Source: Gymnothorax reevesii (lineage: Eukaryota > Chordata > Actinopteri > Anguilliformes > Muraenidae). From it: a stretch of 64,000 nucleotides of DNA. Shown one piece after another: positions 11,481 to 23,400 of the stretch (positions are counted from its first letter, which is position 1; each line of letters opens with the position of its first letter). The stretch lies in the NCBI GenBank assembly GCA_029721435.1, contig CM056573.1, positions 123,467,447 through 123,531,446 on the forward strand, read 5' to 3'. Both the position numbers and the translations under genes were made by a program. The notes under the pieces are model-generated. The model was not told the origin of the DNA, made no database searches, and saw only the letters and a program-made list of their open reading frames with translations.

Positions 11481-14400
11481 GTGAGTGATATAACCTGTTT
11501 CGAAGCCAGTATGAAACGAGACGCAATTCTTTGTCATCCGCTATTGCTTTAATCATACGTTTTAAATTGTGAAGTTCTCCCATGGATTTGAATTTCGCCT
11601 GAAATAATTTCAATAATCTAATCGTTTGATTGCAGCCCAAACCTGAGCATGCTGTCACCATCGCAGTATCTTCGCGCACTTTGTTTAATATGGTCAAGGA
11701 AAGGAAAATGTACGAAGAGGAGGGGTTGGAGAAATACGTTGCCTTCCAGCAGCAGCACGAGGATGAGCCGCTGATGCCGGGAGTGGCGTTTCCGTTCGTG
11801 AAGGTATGTCAAGTTGTATGCCAGAGATGCACCGCGTTTGCGCTGTTGAGCTGCATACTGCCTCTTAATTAACTATTGTTTTAATTGTTCGCAAGAAAAA
11901 ATTACAATTACTGACTTTTCTGAAATGCTAATTCCTCCCCAGTTTTATGTCTTCAAGAGATGTGCGAAGACAGCGCAATTGTGTACACGCAAAACACAAA
12001 TCATTTCAGTGGCTAGTGACTTATCTCTGAAATGGGGATGTGTATAGTGTAAACTTGTTAACAGCTTCGAGGGCGCTGAAGCACGTGTTGGCTTTATAGG
12101 TCAATTATTGCTGTTACTGGGTTATTGGAGCTATGCTTGGCTTTCAGCCCTGTCTGTGATGACAATTTATGACTATTCTTGGGTACAGGTGTGACTGAGT
12201 TCTCTTACTTTTTGTGTTCGGAGGGATGGTGCTTTTTGCATAAAAGTCTTTGATACATTCTTGGAATCCCCAACAAATTGTCCATCCACCCCATCTATAC
12301 CACTTTTTCCTCACCGGGGTCATGGGGAGCTGGAGACTATCTCAGCTGACTGTGGGAAAAAGACAGGGACACACCTTGGACAGCACACTAATCAACCACA
12401 GGGTGCACACATCATTCACAGCAATGGGTAATTTGGAGTCTTCTATTGCATGCATGTCTTTGGACTATGGGAGGAAACCAGAGTACCCAGAGGAGATCCA
12501 TACGGACATGGGGAGAATATGCACAACCCACACAGTTTTCTGTCTTCTGGGCAGTCACCCCGAGCTGATACATGCGTTCTCCAAAGTTCTTTATCAGGGA
12601 TTTAAGAGCAAGAGCCAGATACTCACAGAAAATGCCCAAATGGGCTTCTTTATTAACTGAAAAATGCTTTACTCAAAGCTCTTTTGAGGAAACTTAGGCA
12701 GCAAATGATCTTAAGTCAGGTAGGGGCAAACAGTATGATGGAAGGGGGGGGGGTGGGGGGGCGGGTTTTGGTTGGAAGGGGTCAGGCAAGGTGTCGTTGA
12801 AGGGGCTGGTATGAGGTCTGCAGCCCATATGGCAAAATGAGTAAAGCAGGGAACGCAGGCAGGTGCACACGTTCGAACTCGGGTGTCAGGGAGACTGGAA
12901 GGAGCCACTCACCAGGACTGCAAGCATGGGGAAGAGATTCCCTATTCATTTTTTACTTTGTTTGTGTAGTAGTGCATTGGAAACATTGGATTACGCAAAA
13001 CTGTTGTCTCACAGCAAGAAGGTCGTGGGTTCAATTCTGGCCTGGGGCCTTTCTGTGTGGAGTTTGCATGTTCTCCCCATGTTCGCGTGGTACACCGGTT
13101 TCCTCCCACAGTCCAAAGACATGCATGTTAGCTGAAGTGGAGACACTAAATTGTCCATTGGTATGAGTGTGAGAGCAATGGTGAGAAGATTTGAGTAGTG
13201 TCTTGTAATGAACTGTGGAGGGCAGCATTACGCTGGACGCTGTACTTCCACCGGAATCTCAAATGAAGAAGAAGAAGAAGAAGGAATTAAACTAGGAGGG
13301 AGCAGAATGAGGCAATGATTAAATAATGAGAATAAATTAACAAAAAAAGACTGAATGTGACACAGATGGCTTGGTTGTTAGAAAAACAATTAACAGGAGG
13401 GCTAGAACAAGGAAATTCTTGTCATTATCAGAATATTTTCTGACAGTCCTCAGCTGTCCCATGACAAAGTTTTGTTATCGCATTAATATGGATGGCTGGA
13501 ATGTTATCAAATCTCATCCCTTTCAGTTTGAGTTAGATTTTTCAGAGTTTTTAGAAAACAATAGCAAATCAACATCTACTAAATACTATAGGCCTCACAA
13601 TTTTATGCAAAACATGATGTTCATGTTGTTCATTTTTACCCATTTTTATTATGACAAGGGGCGACAGACATTGTTTGAATATTGTTCTTTACAACGCTAA
13701 TATAAGAAATTGCTTGTTCATGGGGCAGATTAGTAATTTGTACACATCTCCCTGAAGCTCACTGCTTCTGTATAGAGCCTGTGACAGAATTCTTAAGGGA
13801 TGTTTATTAGTCATCAACCAGACACACATGAGACACATGCACTGGTAATCACAGTGGGTAATACTGTCTGTCTAATAATGTCTTTCACGGAAGAAAGGAG
13901 GACACTTTGCTCATTCCGGTTACTTTTTTCCTGTCTTGCTTACTGTCCTTCCTGCCTGTCCTCGCTCTGAGGCACGCACATTAGGGTGGCAAAAAAGTAA
14001 GAAAAGATTGTGAAGATGGGGGGGGGGTCAAGGAAACATGAATTGGCAAAATTTGCATCAAAGAGTTGATGTGGTAGTTGAATGGCAGATGTGCATTCAG
14101 AGGTAAATCATTTACATGTCACGCATTCCAGAAAAAATGACCTCCCAAAGGATGGTCTCGTCTTTCTGTGCCTAATATATCCTTGGGAAAACCTAGCATT
14201 CCTTTTACCAATCCTATTTAGGGGACTGTAATCACCTAAATTACAGCAGACCTCGATCAATATCCAGATCAGGTGCAAGAAATGAAGAGCAGTTGTGAAA
14301 AATAAGCTCAATAGGAATGAGCCCAGTACTGGGACACACTTCTGGAGTGTAAGGTTGGCGGTTGAGGCTGGTTTACAGTTGAAAACCGTGTTTCCTTGGA

Positions 14401-17400
14401 ATAGGCCCTGATGTCGGTGAATGCGCGTTTGCGGGAGCTTTACCCGGATAGCGAGGAGCTGTTTGACATTGTCCTGGTGACCAATAATCACGCACAAGTA
14501 GGAGTACGCCTCATAAACAGCATCAACTACTATGGTACGTACAGCATGGTGTGTATGAGAGAGCTGGAGTGTTTGAGCGGGTGTGTGGGCAAGAGAGCGT
14601 GAGCAAGTGTGTCAGTGCGACTCCGTGTATATGTGTTCGTGTGTGAGAGATGGAGTGGGAGAGAAAGAGTGTGCGTGCATGAGGGAGTTCATGTGGGAGA
14701 GTCTGGGTCAGACAATTATGAACAGCAAATTGTGAGCAAAATCTGTCGCTCTTTATTTATGAATGGACTGATTGCAGCCCACTGTTGAATTCTAAATGCC
14801 GTTCACCACTTTTACAACGATTGGGTAGCTTCTCATCAGGCTGAACAAAAACTTCATGGAATGTGTCGCAGTTTTGAATCTCCCTGCAGACATAATGATC
14901 CTGTATTGATTATGTTATCCTTCATATGCATGGTTGTCGTAACAGCTGCTTATGCATGTGATTCCAGATAAGGTTGCCCTCTAAATGATTGTAAAGAGCA
15001 GTATTTGAAGCATGGCCCACTGAACATTGTTAGCAGTATACTTGCTATGAGGATAAAGTTGAGCGTTATTAACTGGCACATTGTTGTGGTGCACCATGGC
15101 AATACAATGAAGTGCTCTTCAGTCAGGAGGAGCCACTCACATCTTATCTGCATCAGATTGGGCTTAGACTGATTCTCGGGTGTTATCTCAGGCAGAATCA
15201 TTACATTAAAAATTCATCAATGGCAGCTCATTATAATCATGGAGTCGAGTAATTAAATGAACAGCTCACTGAATATAAGGTAATTGAATGGCATGTCATA
15301 TGCAGGATTACAATATTGAATATTGTGATTATTTGATGTTTTACTCAGATGCATATTTCTTTTTTTCCCTATTAGATCTAACAATTGAAAGATTCTGCAT
15401 GACTGGAGGAGAAAGTCCGATTGGTTATCTGAAAGCTTATATGACCAACCTCTACCTCTCCAAGGATTCAGAGAAAGTACAGGAAGCCATTGAAGAAGGT
15501 AGCCATTTTGGGTTTTTTCCGCATAGCATGAATTATTTAGGGCAAAAAGTAAAACAAAAGAAAAAATATTCAAAGCTCAGTTTCTTTGGCTACATATGCA
15601 TGCTGCAAACCAGTTATTTCGCCTCATCCTAAAGTTCCTCCAATGGATTGAGAACAGGTGACTGTGCATTGCTGAAAAATGAAGTCAATGTCATGTTCAT
15701 GACATCAGCCAGAGATGACACATGCTTCGTGAAATGATGCTTTGTCCTGCTGGAAGTAACCATTTAAAAAAGGGTAAACTGTTGCCCAAACATATGACTT
15801 TTTGTCAAATTATTCATCGGGCCAACATTGCTTAATAGGCTCTGGCATGCAAATGATCAAATTATATGAATCAGCCTAATGTGTGCCAAGAGAACCGTCT
15901 TCACTCTTACTCTGCCAGAACCACCTGCGCTGCTTAAATGAGCGAGGATGGATCCAAACATTCCTACTTTTTGCACCAAGTTATGACCATAACATCTGCA
16001 TGTCGCAGCAGTAGTCGTCAAGATATATGAGACCTGACATGATCTTAAATCAACTGAATTTTAGTAAAGCAGTTGCCTCACCTCTCTGTTTTTTTCTGTC
16101 ACACGACTGTAGCCTTGTGTTTTTTTTGTTTTTTTTTAACCTCAGTCAGTCAGGATCTTAAGGTCTTTCTGTTAGCCTTAATTAGTCTGCCCCAGCTCTT
16201 CTGACCTCTCCCAGTTACAAGGTGTGCTGTTTGTTTTACCATCTGTAAACTCCAGAAACTGTAGTGTCTGGCAGTAATCCCAGGATGGAAGCTGTTTTTG
16301 TAATGCTGCACTAATTTCGCAACTAATTAGTCGGCACAGCTGAGCTTAATTATTTGCAGAACGATCAATAACTCAGTGTTCTGCAGCTTCATTGCCCTCA
16401 GTTTACAGTAGCGATTCCAACGTCAGCATAAAAAATTCTTAATGAGAATATTATAACCATGTTTATGTTATAAATGTTTTTAAATGCTGGCCACAGAACT
16501 TGAATTTAATAGAATGGATGTTCCACTGTTTGCCTTGGCAATTCAGCACGTACCCCGTAAAATGACGGTTTTAGGATGTTTGAGGGTTAATTGCTATTCA
16601 TTCAAGTGGTAACTCCAGTGGGTAGATAGGCTGTAAAGTCTTTCATAATTGCTTGAGAACTGTGCTGATGCGTTGCAGAGTGCAGACTAGAGTGAGATTA
16701 AAAGAGCTGAGAACATTGGAATGTGTCCACGGAATCAACATGGCATACAGTAATTATTGTTTGTACAATTATACTGCATTTCTCTCGCCAGCCTCAAAAT
16801 AATCATATTGGCAAAACAAACTGGTAATAACTAAACAGGCACCATTACCTACACATAGCTAACACTAAAACTGACATAGCTTTAGTGAAGAAAATCATTT
16901 TGTGAACAGTCACAACCATTTACCAGCGCACAGTTTGGTAACATATCAAACTGTTAACAAATTTACTGTTACAAATATGTAATTTAAGGTAAAGCATACA
17001 GTACCAGTCAGAAGTTTGGGCGTACCCATATATATGTTAAATAAAGAAATGGGTACCACTTACTTTACAAAAAGATCTAATTCTTAAATCCCCATCAAAC
17101 TAACCAGCATTTTCTGTCATATTTACCGAGCATACTAACATTTTTTTTTACAAGAGCAGTTATATGGCTATAGTGAGTTTGCTGCTGAGCGGCCGTCTAA
17201 GTTCCCAAAGATGAGCTGCACTTGTGGTTTGCTTTTCATTGACTTTTTTGCCCAGAAAGTTCCAGAACAGCTTGTCTTTAATTTAGCTGTTGGAAAATGG
17301 AAAGAGTTTGTTTTTCTGCTTACTTTGCAAAATATGGCTTCTTTGAGAATTCTACATTTTTGGACATTCAAACAATGAAATTACTCTCTTTTAACTTCTG

Positions 17401-20400
17401 ACTGTTTACCACTTACCAGATTCCATTTGAGATTATTTAGAGTAGTTAAGCTATTTAAATTTTTCTAAAAACAGAGCGCTGTGACATTATCAAAGTGTGT
17501 CCAAACTTTTGACTGGTACTGTAATTTAAGAAAAAAACTTGTCTGCCCAATGTCAGGTACAATTTCAGTAAAATCGTCTGGGAAACAAAAGTAATGCAAA
17601 ATTTCTGCTGCACCACTACAGGGATTGCAGCAGCCACCATGTTCAGTACCAAGAAAGAGAATCCGCTAAGCGATACGCAGCTTCGCGTTGCTTTCGACGG
17701 AGACGCCGTCCTCTTCTCCGACGAGTCCGAGATCATTGTGAAGAAACATGGGCTGGACACCTTCTTTGAGCATGAGAAGGAGTTTGAGAACATGCCCCTG
17801 GCACAGGTGAATGCTAATGTCTGATCTGTCTTGTGGTTAAAGGCAGAGTATGAAGGAACTTTGCCCAGAATATATTCTATTACCATGTTAAGTTGTGTCT
17901 GCAATGTACGAACAATCTCTTTGCACCTTTCCCTCCTCCGAGGAGTTTACGTTTTGGGTGTGGTTTGTTTGTAGTTTTCCGCAGGGTGATGGAAAACCTA
18001 CTGGCTTGATTTTCGTGAAACTTGGAGGATAGGCAGGGGAAGAACCCTTAAAAATCTTGGAGCAAATCCAAATAATTTGGCTGATAAACAGATTTTTCAT
18101 TTTCATTCATCAATGAAATCACTATGAGAGAGGGCATAATTTGGCCTTGGTGGAAAAAATGCTATACATCCTAAAATCTAGTTGATGATAGTGAAGTTCA
18201 ATAGTTACAAAACATCACCAATTTAGAAGGGTGGGCTTCGGGCCTTGGCAAATGTTCGCTCTCTGAGTGGCTTTCTTGTGCCGGTAGGCTTTTGATCTAT
18301 GGCAGGCAACATATATACACAGGAATTTAAGTTTTGGGATGCGACAATGGATTCCTGTTTGCTGTTGTTTGATGTCTAGATGGGCAATTTGTGAGATCGG
18401 TGTAGAATCGCAAAAAAAAAAGTACTTACCATTTCTCATATTTATTTTTATTTATTTATTTATTTGAACAAACGAGCAATAATATATATAACCAACAGTA
18501 ACAGAAAAGAAAGATAATAAAGAAAATAAATAATTCTCAACAGAAAAAAAAGAAAAGTAGCTTGCTTGCTGACACTTTCAAAAGTGAGTAGGAAGAACTA
18601 AAGACTTATTTACTCCTACCCCCAAAATTAGATATATTGTGATCAAATAATAAATTTAAAAAATTAAAAGGGTAACCAAATACCCAGTCCTGAGTTATAA
18701 CGTATGGTGCTCTTACCATACAAATAATACAGCCCATGTGTTCATATAAGTGTGCCATACCTACACACATATGATTGCTTTCTTGTGTGAGTGTATATAT
18801 ATTTTTTACCATGGTCTGGGTGAATACTTTTTTCTGATTGGCTGGCAGGTATGCATTAAAACCGTGGAACCTCACAGGTAGTTCGGCTACGGTCGTTTCA
18901 CCATTCGAAATTCATCCACTAGCCAACTTGTAACCCTAGCAATGCTAGATCTGGTATTCGCTTAGGTACAACGGAAATCTAGCTGCTCATTTATCTCCAG
19001 TAAATTTAGCGGCGTCATATAAGTTGCGTCCTGCGGGGCGGTTAACTTTAGGTACTCAAGCAATAATGACCGGAAATATTATAGCAGCGAAGTAATCAGG
19101 CTTTATTTATTAAACGATTGTCATTGTGTGCGGTTACAAAGGAAGCTAACTTATCCACTTCATGTGTCAGCAACTGCTGACAATTCGCTAGCTACGTGCG
19201 GTGCCAGCAGACTGATTTCAGCTGGCTGACTGCGGAAACCGTCATAATTTCATTGTAATTGTGAGTAGCAAGTTAGCTACAGTCTGCATAATCGCACATA
19301 ATGTTGCGTTATTCATAATCTCCATTTCAGCTGGAATCAGTTATCAAATCAGCTGGTAAACGGATGTAAGCGTGTGCAGAAAATTCCTTCTCCATGAACG
19401 TAAGATGAACTAAGATAGCTGGTTCAATTTAACTTGCCCTACAGTAGGCTATTGGGTATGAGAAGGCGTGGCGCCTGTTTAATGATTACCACATTGTTGT
19501 TTTTTTTTTTTAGAGCAAAACTTTCACCAAAAATTTCTGAATGCTGCAATTTGATATTGCTGGCAACTGACCATGGTATAAGCGGGATAATCAACTCGAA
19601 GGTGAGCATTCCACGGCTTTAATGCACTTCGGGGAGGCAGCCACCCAACGCAAAATTTGCCTCCGCGTCGTGCATTAAAACCGTGGAATGCACACCTTCT
19701 CGTTAATTATTTCTTACATATACACTCACACATGCAAATATGCACCTACACACAGACACACACACACACACACACATATATACAAATACGTATACATACA
19801 TGGAGCCCTAGGATCAAGAGAAGAGGATCCGACCCCAGTGACAGTTAGATTCACTCTTCACTATAAGCTTTAAAAATCATATGTTTGTACTTAAATCGGA
19901 TGATGCTTGGACATTGCTTTAGTTCCACATCCAAACTATTCCAGAGTCTTACTTCATTGATTGTGATATAAAATGTTTTTTTGAGGTTCGAAATCTACAA
20001 ACCTTGAAATTCAAAGGTTCCCTTAAATTATATTCCCCCTGATTTTATAAAATTATAGGTTTTTATAATTTTAGGATAATTATATATTATTATATAATTA
20101 TACTATAATAATAATTATAGGATTTTATAAAATATAGGAAATTATATTTCCTATATTCTTTCATAGAACATACTCTGTAAGTTACCAGGTAAAACATTGT
20201 TCCTTGCTTTGTATAAAATTTGAGCTGTTTGAAATTCCACAATGTCCTGGAATTTCATGATCTGGGACTTTGCAAATAATGGTTTGGTGTGAGTCAGGAA
20301 TTCTGCTTTATGAATTGTTCTGAGACATTTTTTTGCAGTATGAATAGTGGCTGCAGGGAACTTTTATAAGTACTGCCCCACACCTCTGCACTGTAACGAT

Positions 20401-23400
20401 ATACTCGGTGGAACCAGTCGCAAACTCAGGGATAATCCAAAAATCGTAAGCCTTTATTGCAAAAAGGGTCAGGACCAGAAGACACAAGAATTTCCAAGCC
20501 AAAAACAAGGTTCAAAAAGCAAAGTCGACCAGACAGGCAGGGGTCAAAACCAGTGAGGCAGATGTGTGACGGTACATAGACAGTACACCAAAATCGTAGT
20601 CGTAATCCAGAGCAGAGGGTCATACACAGGGCATCCAAAACAGGTCAAAATCCAAAAACGATAAAACAGGAACAGAAGGGCAAAGGCAATCTCAAGGTCA
20701 GGCGAAACAGTCGTGAAGAAGCAATAGACAAAAAGGCATGCGAGGAGCTCTGCACAAATGAACATTGATCAACGTTCTGACAAGGAATGAACTGCAGGGA
20801 AGACTTTAAATAGACAAGAGGGAAGTCACATGCTAAGCAGGGAACAGGTGAATTGGATAAGACTAATTACGGAGGTAAGCACACATGGGTAAGTCCTAAA
20901 CCACAAAAAATGGGCAAAAACCAAAATGCAGACAGAATCCACGGAGACAGCCTATGACAGATAAACAGCTCCGGTCAAGGAGCTCTAAGTGCACAGCTAA
21001 GATTCCAGGACAGAGAGAGAAGCTCACCTGAGGTGCTTGAGCTGTAATCCAAGCGGAGTGCAGGGAAAGCAATTGGGGCAGAGTTACAGAATAGAGCAGG
21101 GCAGAGTTAGTTATATTAGTAAACAGTGATGTCTACACACCTAATCAAAATCCGTGAATGTTAGTTAGTTAGTTTATGTACAGACAAAGGGATTATTCTA
21201 GAGTAAAATTACCAATACTAACTAAGCAGCCTAGCAGTTTATTAATTTGATAATTTCCGAAAAGCGGGAAGGAAGGTAAAATGAGACTTGAAGGAAGTTC
21301 GTGAAATACCGAAAAACTTCCGAAATCGCCCGAAGCGTGTCTGCATGCAGACAGGGGAGTGCACTGGCACGATAACACAAATCACATCAGACATTACAGG
21401 GGAGACAACGTGCAATGCAATAATGGAATGAATAAATAAACATGAAAAAAAAAACACAAAACCAAGACAGATACAGAATCATAACATGCACTGTAATTTA
21501 AATAGGGTAAGACCAGTGAACGGAATAGAATATGGAGAAATTTATAATCTATGAAGTGCCGTGCTTTGGAAATAATAGATATGCTCCTAGATACTTTACC
21601 ACAGTTGTGTGTAATGTGAGATTTCCAGCAAATTTTGCCATCTGTTATCACCCCAAGGAATTTAGTTTCGTTTACTTTTTCAATGTTAATACCCCCAAGT
21701 CGTATCCTTGTTTCATAATTAACTTTACTATCACTAAATATCATATATTTAGTCTTGCTGAAGTTTAGTGATAATTTATCACTGTCAAACCAGAATTTAA
21801 TTTTTTTTTTAAATTCGAAAGTGATTTTGTCCATAGGTTGCTGTAAATTCTCACTTGAACCAATGATGTTTGTATCATCAGCAAATAGAATAAATTTGAG
21901 AATTCTACATATTGCACATTTGTCATTGATATACATGATAAATAGTTTAGGTCCCAACACTGATCCTTGTGGTACACCACACACAATGTCCAAGCATCTT
22001 GATTGATGTTCACACATCTTCACAAATTGTTTCCTGTTCTCCAAATAACTTCTCACCAGGCATGCAAACTGGTCATGGGTGAAAAAGGTGAGAAGGGCGC
22101 ACAGACACACGGCGCGAACGGAAACGTAAATTTCATAGTCTGCATTATAGAAACATGCATCACCAGAGGCATCTTGAATAGAATACTGTACAAAATGACT
22201 TACCATATACAGTACATCTCTTTTTTATAGAGACGACCATTCAAAACAACTATAACTTATGCACTTATGCCGGGACAATGATTACATGCTCTTTTTACCA
22301 TGAACACCTAAATCTAAATCAACAAGTTATGCACATCATTTTTTGTTTTGGCCTGGACAGAGATCACATGCCCTTTTTACCATGAACACCTAAAAAAAAG
22401 TCAAAAAGTTATGCACATGTCAGTAAACGGTAACATGGGAAGTCACTTTTTAATATGCACACCTTATGCATTTTTTCATGCCTTTATCAACCTACATTAA
22501 ACTTAACCAAGTTCCATACTTCTCTAATTTCATTGATCATACTGGTTAAAACATTTGCACAATTGTTTTAAAATAACCACAAAAAGCTATAGCTATTGAT
22601 AATTTATTATTTTAATTCAAGAAAACAAGATGTGCTTAACTCATCAGGGTGAGGTCTAAGCAATACCACCCATCGCCACATGGCGGAGAGTTGAAACTAA
22701 TTATAAAATTCGTGACTGAGACGGTAGGCCTATTTAGCCTTTTATCTGTTCCCAAAAACAAGTCTCCCTCGAAATTATAAATGCAAGGGAGATGGCCTGC
22801 GACCTATTTAGACTTAAGCTACTCTTAAAAGAGTTGTTGAAGAGACAGGCTTGCTCGTCTAGCTAAAACTTTCACAAACATCACGTCGGTAGACCTGCTG
22901 TGCAGTTCATTTGATAGGCCAGGATAACGTTATACGAGGTGGTCAAATATCGAGGAATAAATTTGTTAATTTACCCTCATGGCAACGTTCTCTTTCACTT
23001 TAACAGCAGCCTATTGTAGGCTATACAATGGTCTGTTATCAATGTCACAGTAAAATGTTGGGAAGTGAATAGAGCATTCTACAGCATTATAAAGAGCCGT
23101 GTAGCCTATTAATGGCAGAATGAATTTCGAACAGCACAGTAGGCACGAACGAAACCAGCGCAAGTTCCAAGTGCAGGAATTAATCTAATGACAACACTGA
23201 CGTCTGATTTATGAAGCTGTTCATAGGCTATCACTTTAGGAAATGTATAACTGTATAATTTATGCCTTACCTTGCCACAAGGTCCATTTTCCACGATAGA
23301 GGCCTTGAGCCGATTTCTTTCGTGGGTAAATTTGGCAACATTGGAAAAAATTAGGAAGAAGTGAGCGCCTTGCTCATTCCTGATTGGTGTAAATTGCCGC

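Larger units (their letters stand above)
11804..14404. other. nt5c1b intron 2, repeats only
   Basis: A 2.6-kb intron holding an inverted pair of a common fish repeat (12255-12540 and 12965-13230), a G-rich tract at 12744-12765 and a GAA microsatellite at 13265. The 109-residue frame at 13371 has no recognisable domain. Confidence 0.7.

Noticed and set aside
13371..13700. 109-residue frame in nt5c1b intron 2
   Set aside because: No domain or exon boundaries; probably chance in AT-rich DNA.
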